From: Clostridium mobile
GTDB lineage: Bacteria; Bacillota; Clostridia; Clostridiales; Clostridiaceae
Length of the DNA stretch: 64,000 bases
Assembly: GCF_018918285.1 (NCBI RefSeq)
Contig: NZ_JAHLQF010000003.1
Span: 372,001 to 436,000, forward strand
Direction of reading: 5' to 3'
The position numbers and the translations under genes were made by a program. This document shows positions 30,510 to 39,834 of the stretch, in pieces (the stretch's first letter is position 1; the number at the start of each line of letters is the position of its first letter). The notes beneath the pieces were generated by a model. That model was not told the DNA's origin and made no database searches. It saw only the letters and a program-made list of their open reading frames with translations.

Positions 30510-30636
30510 TCCATAAAGGAATTTAAAAACAAGGAACTAATATAGAGTTAATAAGGGAAAATGGAGTTTTGCTATGGACTGTATAATTCTTAATTTGAAT
30601 AAATAAAAATTGTTTCTCCCATTTTCTAAATAGGTG

Positions 30637-30665
30637 TTGATTTTTAATATAATATAGTATATCAT
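30637..30665 (+). promoter_or_regulatory. Promoter of the riboswitch-xpt unit
   Basis: TTGATT (30637-30642), 17 bases, TATCAT (30660-30665). It lies about 40 bases before the purine aptamer. Confidence 0.55.
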
Positions 30666-30705
30666 ATTAACAACGAATATTGGTTTGTAAAAATTCAAGA
30701 ACATT

Positions 30706-30780
30706 CGCACTCATATATGCTTAGTAATATGGTCTAAGCGTTTCTACCAAGCAACCACAAATTGCTGGGCTATGGGTGTT
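30706..30780 (+). promoter_or_regulatory. Purine riboswitch aptamer, guanine class
   Basis: The conserved core is intact: P1 CACTC/GGGTG, then ATATAT, P2 GCTTAG...CTAAGC with loop TAATATGGT, J2/3 TTTCTACC, P3 AAGCAACC...GGTTGCT-like arm written here as AGCAA/TTGCT with loop CCACAAA, and J3/1 GGCTATG. The C before TATG (position 74 of the xpt aptamer) specifies guanine or hypoxanthine; adenine aptamers have T there. The base before it is G where most aptamers have A. A terminator at 30819 lies between it and xpt. Confidence 0.92.
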
Positions 30781-30818
30781 TATGATGGTTTATTATTTTT
30801 TTTATAGTAGATCTTTAT

Positions 30819-30855
30819 AAACTCCCTTGTCAAAAACAAGGGAGTTTTTATTTTA
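30819..30855 (+). terminator. Riboswitch-controlled terminator
   Basis: AAACTCCCTTGT (30819-30830), loop CAAAA, ACAAGGGAGTTT (30836-30847), then TTATTTT. It lies upstream of the xpt ribosome site, so ligand binding should end transcription early (off switch). Confidence 0.88.
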
Positions 30856-30894
30856 CTCTAAAATCACTATTGAATATTAGAAAGGAAAGATATT

Positions 30895-31467
30895 ATGCAA
30901 TTATTAAAAGACAAGATAAGAAATGAAGGAGTAGTAATAGAAGATAGAATTTTAAAGGTTGATAACTTTTTAAATCACCAATTAGATGTAGAACTTTTTA
31001 ATGAAATGGGAAAAGAATTTAAAAGAAGATTTAAAGACAAGAAAATAAATAAGATCCTTACTGTAGAGAGTTCAGGAATAGCTATAGCTTGCATTGTAGC
31101 TCAGCACTTTGGGAATATACCTGTAGTGTTTGCAAAGAAGCAAAAGCCTAATAGTATGGATGGAAGTATATATGAAGCTAGAGTGTATTCTTTTACTAAA
31201 GAGCAGGAGTGCTATATAAGGGTTTCAAAAAATTATTTAAATGAAGATGATTGTGTTTTAATTATAGATGACTTTTTAGCTAGTGGAAGTGCTGTAGCAG
31301 GAATGATAAATATTTGTAAGCAAGCTAATTGTTCAATAAGTGGAGTTGGCATTGCAATTGAAAAGAAATTTCAGGGTGGAAGAGAAATGGTACAAAAGGA
31401 AGGAATACAACTTGAGTCCTTGGCAATTCTTCAAGAAATGAAAAATGGTGAAGTTATTTTTGGTTAA
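30895..31467 (+). CDS. xpt: Xanthine phosphoribosyltransferase
   Basis: Makes XMP from xanthine and PRPP in purine salvage. 190 aa, full length. The PRPP-binding signature VLIIDDFLASGSAVAGM is near residues 120-136. MQLLKDKIRNEGVVIEDRILKVDNFLNHQ at the N-terminus and the VTVESSGIA-like segment (LTVESSGIAIACIVA) are typical of Xpt and distinguish it from other phosphoribosyltransferases. GAAAGGAAAG precedes the ATG. It lies behind a guanine riboswitch, as in Bacillus. The nucleoside transporter genes follow after 37 bases with no terminator. Confidence 0.96.
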   Translation: MQLLKDKIRNEGVVIEDRILKVDNFLNHQLDVELFNEMGKEFKRRFKDKKINKILTVESSGIAIACIVAQHFGNIPVVFAKKQKPNSMDGSIYEARVYSFTKEQECYIRVSKNYLNEDDCVLIIDDFLASGSAVAGMINICKQANCSISGVGIAIEKKFQGGREMVQKEGIQLESLAILQEMKNGEVIFG

Positions 31468-31504
31468 TTCATAAATAATTTTTAATAAGAAGGAGGAAAT
31501 AAAT

Positions 31505-32611
31505 ATGAAAAAATTTAAAGGAATTTCTTTATTACTAATTTTTACTATGGTAATAACATTGTTTTCCGGTTGTGGAAGCAAAACAGGACAGGAAGGAAAT
31601 AAAGATAAAAATGAAATAAAAGTAGGCTTTATTTATGTAGGTCCTACTACAGACGGTGGATATACATATACACATGATCAAGGAAGATTATATTTAGAAA
31701 AAGAGTTAAATGTACCAACTATGTATAAAGAATCTGTACCAGAAGATACAGCAAAGGCAGAAAAAGTTATTGAAGATATGATAAATCAAGGAGCTAATGT
31801 AATAATAGGTACAAGCTTTGGTTACATGGATGCCATGGAAAAGCAGGCTAAAAAACATAAGGATGTTAAGTTCCTTCATTGCTCAGGTAATAAAACTGCT
31901 GAAAATATGTCAAATTACTTTGGAAGAATATATGAAGCTAGATATTTATCAGGTATAGTTGCAGGCATGAAAACTAAAACTAATAAAATAGGATATGTTG
32001 CAGCTTTTCCATTACCTGAAGTTGTGAGAGGCATAAATGCTTTCACATTAGGAGTTCAATCTGTAAATCCAAATGCTAAAGTGGCAGTTAAGTGGACAAA
32101 CACTTGGTATGATCCAGCTAGGGAAAAAGAAGGAGCTAAAGCATTATTAGATGAAGGTGCTGATGTTATAACACAACATCAAAATACAGCTGGTCCACAG
32201 CAGGCAGCAGAAGAAAAGGGAGCTTTTTCAATTGGATATAATACTGATATGAAAGATAAGGCACCTAACGCTTATATGACTTCAGCAGTGTTTAATTGGG
32301 GACCTTACTATGTTAGTCAAGTAAAAGCTATTCAAGAGGGAACATGGAAATCAGAAAGCTATTGGAAGGGATTATCTGATAACGTAGTAGGATTAGCAGA
32401 GTTAACTGAAAATGCTCCAGAGGGTGCAAAAGAAAAAGTAGAAAAAGCTAAAGAAGATATAATATCCGGAAAAAATAAAATATTTGTTGGACCATTAAAG
32501 GATCAAAGTGGAAAAGTTAGAGTAGAAGAAGGAAAAGTCATGACAGATGAAGAGTTATTACAGTTCAACTGGTTTGTGCAGGGAGTTGAAGGACAATTAG
32601 AAAATCAATAG
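31505..32611 (+). CDS. BMP-family nucleoside-binding lipoprotein
   Basis: The extracytoplasmic binding protein of a nucleoside ABC importer (PnrA/TmpC/BmpA family). 368 aa with a lipoprotein signal, MKKFKGISLLLIFTMVITLF then SGC (Cys23). Family segments: VGFIYVGPTTDGGYTYTHDQGR, MINQGANVIIGTSFGYMDAM, IGYVAAFPLPEVVRGINAFTLG, WTNTWYDPAREKEGAKALLDEGADVITQHQNT. AGAAGGAGG precedes the ATG. Being in one transcript with xpt and the riboswitch, purine nucleosides or bases are the likely cargo. Confidence 0.93.
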   Translation: MKKFKGISLLLIFTMVITLFSGCGSKTGQEGNKDKNEIKVGFIYVGPTTDGGYTYTHDQGRLYLEKELNVPTMYKESVPEDTAKAEKVIEDMINQGANVIIGTSFGYMDAMEKQAKKHKDVKFLHCSGNKTAENMSNYFGRIYEARYLSGIVAGMKTKTNKIGYVAAFPLPEVVRGINAFTLGVQSVNPNAKVAVKWTNTWYDPAREKEGAKALLDEGADVITQHQNTAGPQQAAEEKGAFSIGYNTDMKDKAPNAYMTSAVFNWGPYYVSQVKAIQEGTWKSESYWKGLSDNVVGLAELTENAPEGAKEKVEKAKEDIISGKNKIFVGPLKDQSGKVRVEEGKVMTDEELLQFNWFVQGVEGQLENQ

Positions 32612-32625
32612 GAATAGGTGAGGAA

Positions 32626-34158
32626 ATGGAAGCGAAAACACCTTTTATTAAAATGGAAAATATAAAAAAGACTTTCGGCAAAGTGGTTGCAAATAATAAT
32701 ATAAACCTTTCAATATATGGCGGTGAAGTGCATGCTCTTTTAGGAGAGAATGGAGCAGGTAAGTCAACATTGATGAATATGCTATCAGGGGTATATACTC
32801 CTGATAGTGGTTCTATTTATATTAAAGGTAAAAAAGTAGAATTTAAATCTCCAACAGATGCTATACACTCAGGAATAGGTATGATATATCAACATTTTAA
32901 ACTAGTTGACAATATGAGCGGAGAAGAAAATATTATACTAGGACAAAAAAATGGTATTTTTGTAAGTAAGAAAAGCATTAGAAATAAGATTAATGAAATT
33001 TGCAAAAAATATGATATAAGCACTGATCTAACAAAAAAAGTAGAAGATATGTCTGTAGGGGAAAAGCAAATAGTTGAAATTCTAAAGGTTTTATACAGAG
33101 GGGCAAACATTTTAGTTTTGGATGAACCAACAACAGTTTTCACAGTAGTAGAAGTGGAAAAATTATTTAATATTATAAATAAAATGAAGGAAAATGGATG
33201 TGCTGTCATATTTATATCTCATAAGATGGAAGAAGTTATGAGTATTTGTGATAAAATCACTGTGTTAAGAAAAGGAGAAGTTATAACTACTATTAATAAA
33301 GAAGAGGCTAGTCCTAAAATGTTAGCAGAATTAATGGTGGGTGAAGAGGTAGAGTTAAGTATTAATAAAGAAAAAGTAAGAATAGGGAAAGAAGTTCTTA
33401 GCATAAAAAACTTATCTTTATATAACGAAGACAAAATAGAAATTTTAAAAAATATAAGTTTCAACATACACAGAGGAGAGGTTGTAGGGATAGCAGGAAT
33501 AGCCGGAAGTGGACAAAGAGAGCTTTGTGAAGCTATTGCTGGAATTACACCCGTTAAGCAGGGAGAAATAACAGTAGACAGTGAAAGCATAATTGGGAAA
33601 ACACCTAGAGAAATAATCAATAAAGGAGTAAGTATGAGTTTCGTTCCAGAGGATAGGCTGGGAATGGGACTTGTTGCTTCTATGGATATGGTAGATAATT
33701 TGCTTTTAAAATCCTATCATCACCAAAAAGGGCTATTAATAAATAAAAAAGATATGATAGAAAAGGCTAATCAAATAAAAGAGGAATTAGATATAAAAAC
33801 TCCAGATATTTATCATCCTATAAAGAATTTATCAGGAGGAAATATTCAAAAGATATTACTAGGAAGAGAATTAGATGTAAATCCAAATCTACTTATTATG
33901 GCATATCCAGTTAGAGGGCTAGATATAAACACATGCTACACTATATATAATTTAATTAATGATCAAAAGAAAAAAGGCGTTGGTGTTTTATATATAGGAG
34001 AAGATTTAGATGTACTAATACAGCTATGTGATAGAATTCTTGTTATGTGTAACGGAGAAGTTAAGGGAGAATTGATGAGCTTTGAAGCTACAAAAGAGAA
34101 GATTGGACTTTTAATGGGGGGCTCAAGGATAGAAAGAGAGGAGATAAAAGTTGTTTAG
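32626..34158 (+). CDS. Nucleoside ABC transporter ATP-binding protein (two ATPase domains)
   Basis: The ATPase of the BMP-linked importer, 510 aa with two ABC domains, like Bacillus NupO. Domain 1: Walker A GENGAGKST (near residue 43), signature MSVGEKQIVEIL, Walker B ILVLDEPTTV. Domain 2: Walker A-like GIAGSGQREL, signature LSGGNIQKILL, and a degenerate Walker B LLIMAYPVRGLD. The degenerate second domain is normal for this family (usually AAQPTRGLD). GGTGAGGAA precedes the ATG. Its stop overlaps the next permease start by 8 bases, indicating translational coupling. Confidence 0.94.
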   Translation: MEAKTPFIKMENIKKTFGKVVANNNINLSIYGGEVHALLGENGAGKSTLMNMLSGVYTPDSGSIYIKGKKVEFKSPTDAIHSGIGMIYQHFKLVDNMSGEENIILGQKNGIFVSKKSIRNKINEICKKYDISTDLTKKVEDMSVGEKQIVEILKVLYRGANILVLDEPTTVFTVVEVEKLFNIINKMKENGCAVIFISHKMEEVMSICDKITVLRKGEVITTINKEEASPKMLAELMVGEEVELSINKEKVRIGKEVLSIKNLSLYNEDKIEILKNISFNIHRGEVVGIAGIAGSGQRELCEAIAGITPVKQGEITVDSESIIGKTPREIINKGVSMSFVPEDRLGMGLVASMDMVDNLLLKSYHHQKGLLINKKDMIEKANQIKEELDIKTPDIYHPIKNLSGGNIQKILLGRELDVNPNLLIMAYPVRGLDINTCYTIYNLINDQKKKGVGVLYIGEDLDVLIQLCDRILVMCNGEVKGELMSFEATKEKIGLLMGGSRIEREEIKVV

Positions 34159-35227
34159 AGTAGTAAAAAAAAGTGAGGTTACAAATAAAGAGGCATTTAT
34201 AATAAGAGCTACTTTCATAATATTTGCTTTTTTAGCTATAGGAATTTTTATTGCTTTTTTAGGTTTTAATCCTATAAGTGTTTACGCTACTATGATTAAA
34301 GGCGCTTTTGGTTCAAGCTATAGCTTTAAACAAACTTTAATAAAGGCTATACCTCTCTTAATATCAGCTCTTGGAATATCAGTAGCCTTCAAAATGAAAT
34401 TTTGGAACATTGGGGGAGAAGGGCAAATAATAATGGGGGCATTTTTATCCTCATATTTTGCTTTGAATTTTCCTGAATTAAATTCTTTTTTACTTATTCC
34501 AATTATGATTTTAGCTGGAGTTATTGGAGGTGCCTTATGGGCTTTTATACCAGCGGTTCTAAAATGGAAATGGGGTACTAATGAGACTATTGTAACTCTT
34601 ATGATGAATTATATAGCTCTTAAATTTGTTACTTACTTACAGTATGGACCATGGAAAGATCCAACGGCTCTGGGATTTCCTAAAATACCTAATTTTAGTG
34701 ACAATGGGATTATTCCTGAATTTTTAGGAATTCATATAGGATGGTTAATTGCTCTATTGTTAGTAGCGTGTATGTATATATTTATGAATCGTTCAAAAAA
34801 GGGTTATGAAATTTCAATATTAGGAGAGAGTGAAAAAACTGCCCTTTATGCAGGTGTGAATATTAAAAATACATTGATATTCGCCATGTTACTCAGTGGA
34901 GGGTTATGTGGTTTAGTAGGCATGATACAGGCCTCAGGAGTTAGTAACACCCTATCTATAGAAGTTGCCGGTGGAGTAGGTTACACTGCTATAACTATAG
35001 CTTGGTTATCAAATTTAAATTCTATTGTAATTCTAATAGTATCAGTATTATTTGCTGCCTTGGTTGAAGGAGGTTCCTTTATACAAACAGCTTTCAATAT
35101 TCCAGAGGCAGTTGCATTAATAATACAATCTACAATATTATTCTTCATACTTGGAAGCGAATTTTTCTTAAGATATAAATTAGTGAAAAAGGTCGCTACT
35201 CCTATAGATATTAAGGAGGTGGCTTAA
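34151..35227 (+). CDS. Nucleoside ABC transporter permease 1
   Basis: An inner-membrane permease of 358 aa with about nine hydrophobic segments, in the BPD_transp_2 family (Bacillus NupP type). Conserved GGEGQIIMGAFLSSYFAL, GTNETIVTLMMNYIAL, and ISILGESEKTALYAGVNIKN are visible. The start, an unusual TTG at 34151, overlaps the ATPase gene. It pairs with the next permease to form the channel. Confidence 0.93.
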   Translation: MFRVVKKSEVTNKEAFIIRATFIIFAFLAIGIFIAFLGFNPISVYATMIKGAFGSSYSFKQTLIKAIPLLISALGISVAFKMKFWNIGGEGQIIMGAFLSSYFALNFPELNSFLLIPIMILAGVIGGALWAFIPAVLKWKWGTNETIVTLMMNYIALKFVTYLQYGPWKDPTALGFPKIPNFSDNGIIPEFLGIHIGWLIALLLVACMYIFMNRSKKGYEISILGESEKTALYAGVNIKNTLIFAMLLSGGLCGLVGMIQASGVSNTLSIEVAGGVGYTAITIAWLSNLNSIVILIVSVLFAALVEGGSFIQTAFNIPEAVALIIQSTILFFILGSEFFLRYKLVKKVATPIDIKEVA

Positions 35228-35228
35228 G

Positions 35229-36164
35229 TTGAATAACTATGTATCATTTTTACAAGCTGCAATTGTAGCAGGTACTCCATTGTTATTTGCAACTTTAGGA
35301 GAAGTGATAACGGAAAAAGCCGGTAATTTGAATTTAGGCTTAGAAGGTATGATGACTATGGGAGCAGTTTTTGGATTTATGGTAGGGATAAAAACTAATA
35401 ATCCAATTTTAGCTATAATGGGAGCAGCTTTAGCAGGAATATTTGGTGGATTAATATATGCTTTTTTAACTATAACATTAAGAGCTAATCAAGTAGTTTC
35501 GGGATTGACATTAACTATATTTGGTACAGGACTATCCAGCTTTGTAGGAAAAAGTTTAGTTGGAAACGTAGTATCAGATAATATAAAAGAGTTTTTCAAA
35601 CCTGTTGCAGTACCAATACTTAGTAAAATACCTTATGTAGGTGAAATATTATTTACACAAGATTTATTCGTTTATTTAGGATATATTACAGCAATAATAC
35701 TTGGAATTTATATGTTTAAGACTTCAAAGGGGTTAAATCTTTTATCCGTAGGTGAAAATCCTAAATGTGCAGATGCATCAGGTATAAATGTAAATTTATA
35801 TAAGTATCTTCATGTTCTTTTAGGAGGGGCCCTTTGCGGAGTAGGAGGGGCGTACTTATCTTTGGTTTATGTTCCAGCTTGGCAGGAAAACATTGTAGCA
35901 GGAAGAGGATGGATAGCCGTGGCACTAGTTATATTTGTAGCTTGGAATCCATATAAAGCAATGATTGGTTCTTATTTTTTTGGAGGATTAGATATCATAG
36001 GCTTTAGACTACAAGGATCGGGAATACACATATCACAATATATAATAGATATGTTTCCATATATTATTACAATTATAGTTATGGTAATTGTATCTATAAA
36101 AAAGGATTCAAAGAATTCTCCACCTAAAGCATTAGGAGTGTCTTATTTTAGGGAAGAGAGATAA
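35229..36164 (+). CDS. Nucleoside ABC transporter permease 2
   Basis: The second permease of the importer, 311 aa (Bacillus NupQ type). It starts with a TTG one base after the previous stop, with AAGGAGG upstream. Family marks: PLLFATLGEVITEKAGNLNLGLEGMM at the N-terminus, NQVVSGLTLTIFGTGLSSFVG, SVGENPKCADASGINV and GRGWIAVALVIFVAWNPYKA. No clear terminator follows; the pyr promoter begins 22 bases later. Confidence 0.94.
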   Translation: MNNYVSFLQAAIVAGTPLLFATLGEVITEKAGNLNLGLEGMMTMGAVFGFMVGIKTNNPILAIMGAALAGIFGGLIYAFLTITLRANQVVSGLTLTIFGTGLSSFVGKSLVGNVVSDNIKEFFKPVAVPILSKIPYVGEILFTQDLFVYLGYITAIILGIYMFKTSKGLNLLSVGENPKCADASGINVNLYKYLHVLLGGALCGVGGAYLSLVYVPAWQENIVAGRGWIAVALVIFVAWNPYKAMIGSYFFGGLDIIGFRLQGSGIHISQYIIDMFPYIITIIVMVIVSIKKDSKNSPPKALGVSYFREER

Positions 36165-36185
36165 AAAATTAGAGATAAAAAATTA

Positions 36186-36214
36186 TTGACTATAAAAAAG
36201 AATAGTGATATTAT
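36186..36214 (+). promoter_or_regulatory. Promoter of the pyrimidine operon
   Basis: TTGACT (36186-36191), 17 bases, TATTAT (36209-36214). The start near 36220 lies just before the PyrR-binding hairpin. Confidence 0.8.
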
Positions 36215-36239
36215 AAGTAAAAGAAAAAAGAATATATTG

Positions 36240-36347
36240 CCTTTAAAGAGGGGTCCTGTGAGGCCTAAAAGGAAAGTGTTGGATAAATAAAATTTGTCTA
36301 TTGGTATAAGTATATCTATGCCTTCCTTTGAGGAAGGCATTTTTTTA
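36240..36347 (+). promoter_or_regulatory. PyrR-dependent transcription attenuator before pyrB
   Basis: The PyrR recognition loop GGTCCTGTGAGGCC (36252-36265) fits the consensus ARUCCNGNGAGGYU, with its closing A-U pair replaced by G-C. CCTTT (36240-36244) pairs with AAAGG (36268-36272) to form the binding hairpin. The same AAAGGAA can instead pair with TTCCTTT of the terminator arm. The terminator is ATGCCTTCC (36318-36326) with GGAAGGCAT (36332-36340) and T7. UMP-bound PyrR would favour the terminator. No pyrR gene lies in this window. Confidence 0.9.
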
Positions 36348-36391
36348 TTACCTTTAAAATTAGTACAGAGAGACTAAAAAGGAGGATTAAC

Positions 36392-37315
36392 ATGTTAAAG
36401 GAAAGACATTTAATTGACCCTATGGATCTAACAATTGAAGAGACTGAAAATTTATTAGAACTTGCTGAAAATATATACCTAAACCCAGAGAAATACTCAA
36501 AACTTTGTGAAGGGAAGATTCTTGCTACTCTATTCTATGAGCCAAGCACAAGAACTAGATTAAGTTTTGAAGCAGCCATGATGAGACTGGGTGGAAAGGT
36601 TATAGGATTTTCTGAAGCAAGTTTTTCTTCTGTGTCAAAAGGAGAAAGTATAGCAGATACAATAAGAACTATCTCCTGCTACGCTGATGTGGCAGTTATA
36701 AGACATCCAAAAGAAGGCGCACCTAAAATTGCATCCATGTATTCATCCATACCTGTGGTTAACGCAGGAGATGGTGGTCATCAACATCCAACTCAAACGC
36801 TTACAGATTTAATGACAATTAAATCCTTAAAAGGCAGCTTATCAAATTTGACCGTTGGTTTCTGTGGAGATTTAAAATTCGGAAGAACGGTACATTCTTT
36901 AATTAAATCCTTATCTCGCTATGAGAATAACAAAATGATTTTGATTTCACCAGAAGAATTAAAAATTCCAAATTATATAAGAACAGAAATATTGGAGAAA
37001 AACAATATAGAATATGATGAAAGAGAAAATTTAGAAGAAGTAATTGCTTTGCTAGACATCCTATATATGACTAGAGTACAAAAGGAAAGATTTTTTAACG
37101 AGGAAGATTATATAAGATTAAAGGATAGTTATATATTAGATGAAGAAAAAATTAAAAAAGCCTCTAAAAATATGAATATACTACATCCACTACCAAGAGT
37201 GAATGAGATTAGTTACGAAATAGATAAAGATCCTAGGGCTTGCTACTTTAAACAAGCAGAGTATGGAATGTATGTGAGAATGGCATTGATACTAAAGCTT
37301 TTGGGGGTGATGTAA
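36392..37315 (+). CDS. pyrB: Aspartate carbamoyltransferase catalytic subunit
   Basis: Condenses carbamoyl phosphate with aspartate, the committed step of pyrimidine synthesis. 307 aa. Carbamoyl-phosphate site [16 protein letters not shown] (near residues 48-63), [13 protein letters not shown], and aspartate-site MTRVQKERF and HPLPRVNEI are present. AAAAAGGAGG precedes the ATG. Its stop overlaps the pyrI start by one base, in keeping with a PyrB-PyrI holoenzyme. First gene of the operon behind the PyrR attenuator. Confidence 0.97.
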   Translation: MLKERHLIDPMDLTIEETENLLELAENIYLNPEKYSKLCEGKILATLFYEPSTRTRLSFEAAMMRLGGKVIGFSEASFSSVSKGESIADTIRTISCYADVAVIRHPKEGAPKIASMYSSIPVVNAGDGGHQHPTQTLTDLMTIKSLKGSLSNLTVGFCGDLKFGRTVHSLIKSLSRYENNKMILISPEELKIPNYIRTEILEKNNIEYDERENLEEVIALLDILYMTRVQKERFFNEEDYIRLKDSYILDEEKIKKASKNMNILHPLPRVNEISYEIDKDPRACYFKQAEYGMYVRMALILKLLGVM

Positions 37316-37761
37316 TGTTAAAGGTAACTAGCATAAAAAATGGAATAGTAATTGACCACATTAAATCAGGATATGGAATAAAAATTTACAATTACTTGGA
37401 GTTAGATAAGGCGGACTACTCTGTAGCTTTAATAATGAATGTATATAGCGAAAAGTTAGGTAAAAAAGATATTATAAAGATTGAGAATAATATAGACATA
37501 GATTTTACAGTATTAGGTCTTATAGATCCAAACATTACTATAAATATAATTCAAAATGAACATATAAAAGAGAAGGTAAATCTTCATCTTCCAGTTAGGG
37601 TAGAAGGCTTACTAAAATGTAAAAACCCAAGATGTATAACCTCAATAGAAAAATACGTACCACATATCTTTCACTTAGTTGATAGAAAAAAAGGTGAGTA
37701 CAAGTGTGAGTATTGTGAAGAAGTGTACAAAGTTGAGGTGGATTATCTATGGAATTGTTAA
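37315..37761 (+). CDS. pyrI: Aspartate carbamoyltransferase regulatory subunit
   Basis: The nucleotide-binding allosteric subunit of aspartate carbamoyltransferase. 148 aa: an N-terminal effector domain ([19 protein letters not shown]) and a C-terminal zinc domain with four Cys (C-x5-C in CKNPRCI, C-x2-C in CEYC) that contacts PyrB. The ATG shares its A with the pyrB stop. pyrC begins 13 bases before its end. Confidence 0.97.
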   Translation: MLKVTSIKNGIVIDHIKSGYGIKIYNYLELDKADYSVALIMNVYSEKLGKKDIIKIENNIDIDFTVLGLIDPNITINIIQNEHIKEKVNLHLPVRVEGLLKCKNPRCITSIEKYVPHIFHLVDRKKGEYKCEYCEEVYKVEVDYLWNC

Positions 37762-38951
37762 TAAAAGGAGCTAGGGTTGTAGATTGGTCTCAAGATTTTT
37801 ATGGAGATGTTTATATAAAAGATGGAATTATAGATGAAATAGGTAAAGATATAAAAAAAGACTGTAAGATAATAAACGGACAGGGAAAAGTTTTAATGCC
37901 AGCTTTTATAGATTTACATGTACATTTTAGAGAACCGGGTTTTACTTATAAGGAGGACATTGAAAGTGGAAGTAGAGCAGCAGTGAGGGGTGGATATACT
38001 GCAGTAAATTTAATGGCAAATACAAACCCTGTATGTAGCAATATGGAAATAATAAATGGTGTATTAACCAAGGGGAGAGAAGTTAATTTAGTGGATATTC
38101 ACCAAGTAGCTTCAATTACAAAGGACTTTGATGGTAAGACAATAAGTCACATAGATTCTCTAGATGATAGGGTAAGGATTATATCTGAAGATGGCAAGGA
38201 AGTAATGAATAGCAACATAATGCTTAATGCTATGCTAAAAGCAAAAGCTAAAAATATAACCGTAATGTGTCACTGTGAAAATGATGAGTTAATAGAAGAG
38301 AATACGAGATTAGCAGAAAATACAATGACATGGAGAAATGTAACTCTAGCTAAATATACAGGTTGTCCTGTTCATATAGCTCATGTAAGTACTAAAGAAG
38401 CTATGGAATATATAATAGAGGGTAAGAAAACTGGACATAAAATTACCTGTGAAGTAACTCCGCACCATATAGCATTAACAGATGAAGTAAATTATAGAGT
38501 AAACCCTCCTATTAGGAAAAAAGAGGACGTAAAATTCTTGATAGACTGTATAAAGGAAGGCTTGATAGATACCATAAGTACAGATCATGCACCTCATACC
38601 CTAGAAGATAAGTTAAAGGGAGCTCCAGGAATATCAGGAATAGAAACATCATTTTCAATATGCTATACAAAGTTAGTAAGAGAAGAAGGGTTAAGCTTGA
38701 ATAAGTTATCAGAACTAATGTCAAAAAATCCCAGTGGAATTATGGGGATGAATAAAGGAGAAATAAAAATAGGATTAGAAGGAGACGTAGTTTTAGTAGA
38801 TATAGAAAAACAATGTGAAATAGAAGTAGAAAAATTCATGTCTAAAGGAAGGAATACACCTTTTAGTGGTATGAAGTTTTATGGTGAAATATTAAAAACT
38901 ATAAAGAGTGGAAGAATTGTATATGACAATGTTGAGGAGGAGCAGAAATGA
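37749..38951 (+). CDS. pyrC: Dihydroorotase
   Basis: Cyclises carbamoyl aspartate to dihydroorotate. 400 aa, type I. Zinc-site motifs: [10 protein letters not shown] (near residue 56), the expected Asn segment [30 protein letters not shown], and [22 protein letters not shown] gives the ribosome site inside pyrI; the genes overlap by 13 bases. Its stop overlaps pyrF by four bases (ATGA type). Confidence 0.96.
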   Translation: MELLIKGARVVDWSQDFYGDVYIKDGIIDEIGKDIKKDCKIINGQGKVLMPAFIDLHVHFREPGFTYKEDIESGSRAAVRGGYTAVNLMANTNPVCSNMEIINGVLTKGREVNLVDIHQVASITKDFDGKTISHIDSLDDRVRIISEDGKEVMNSNIMLNAMLKAKAKNITVMCHCENDELIEENTRLAENTMTWRNVTLAKYTGCPVHIAHVSTKEAMEYIIEGKKTGHKITCEVTPHHIALTDEVNYRVNPPIRKKEDVKFLIDCIKEGLIDTISTDHAPHTLEDKLKGAPGISGIETSFSICYTKLVREEGLSLNKLSELMSKNPSGIMGMNKGEIKIGLEGDVVLVDIEKQCEIEVEKFMSKGRNTPFSGMKFYGEILKTIKSGRIVYDNVEEEQK

Positions 38952-39814
38952 TTATAGATAGGTTATATGAGAGTGTAGATAAAAGAGGACATGTATGTGT
39001 GGGATTAGATACATCAATAGATTATTTGCCTGAAGAATTTATAAACAAATGTGGATCACAGGGAGAGGCAATATTTAGATTTAATCAAAGAGTAATAGAT
39101 GCTACCTCTGATGTAGCAGCTTGTTTCAAAGTTCAAATTGCTTATTATGAGGCTTTAGGGTTAGAAGGATTAATGGCTTATAAGAAAACCTTAGAATATA
39201 TTAGAAGTTTAAATATCTTAGTAATTTCAGATATAAAAAGAGGGGATATAGCTGATACTGCAAAAATGTATGCTAAAGCTCACTTTGAAGGGGATTTTCA
39301 AACAGATTTTATAACTTTAAATCCTTATATGGGAATGGATAGTATAGAGCCATATCTTCCATACTTAAAGAATAAAGAAAAGGGACTCTTTGTACTAGTT
39401 AGAACATCAAATGAAGGGGCTAAAGATATAGAGTACTTAAATGTTAATAATAATGAAAAAGTCTATGAAGCTGTTGGAGAAAAAGTAAATATCCTAGGAA
39501 AAGAATACATGGGTGAGAGTGGTTATAGTTCCATAGGTGGAGTTGTAGGATGTACTCATGTAGATGAAGCATTGAGCATAAGAAGTAAATTAAATAATAC
39601 CTTTTTCTTAATACCTGGATATGGTGCTCAAGGGGGAAGAGCAGAAGATGTGGCGCTGTATTTAAAGAATGGAAATGGTGGTGTTGTAAATTCCTCAAGA
39701 GGAATACTCTTAGCTTATAAAAGAGCAGGTGGAGAATTTAATCATTTTGAGGATTACTCAAGAAAAGAAGCGATAAACATGAGAGATTCCATCTTAATGC
39801 ATTGTAAAAAATAA
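38948..39814 (+). CDS. pyrF: Orotidine 5'-phosphate decarboxylase (type 2)
   Basis: Decarboxylates OMP to UMP, the last step of the route. 288 aa, the longer type 2 form. The catalytic SDIKRGDIADTAKMY segment with the D-x-K-x-x-D signature is near residues 97-110. VCVGLDTSIDYLPEE and the phosphate loop IPGYGAQGG are present. GAGGAGCAG precedes the ATG, and it overlaps pyrC by four bases. Confidence 0.96.
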   Translation: MIIDRLYESVDKRGHVCVGLDTSIDYLPEEFINKCGSQGEAIFRFNQRVIDATSDVAACFKVQIAYYEALGLEGLMAYKKTLEYIRSLNILVISDIKRGDIADTAKMYAKAHFEGDFQTDFITLNPYMGMDSIEPYLPYLKNKEKGLFVLVRTSNEGAKDIEYLNVNNNEKVYEAVGEKVNILGKEYMGESGYSSIGGVVGCTHVDEALSIRSKLNNTFFLIPGYGAQGGRAEDVALYLKNGNGGVVNSSRGILLAYKRAGGEFNHFEDYSRKEAINMRDSILMHCKK

Positions 39815-39834
39815 GGTGAAGAAAGGATAAAATC

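Noticed and set aside
33880-33930. Degenerate second Walker B in the nucleoside ABC ATPase as a sign of decay
   Set aside because: The lack of the Asp-Glu pair in the second domain is a regular feature of this transporter family.
34151-34158. Overlap of the ATPase and permease 1 genes as a possible frameshift
   Set aside because: An 8-base overlap is normal translational coupling; both proteins are full length.
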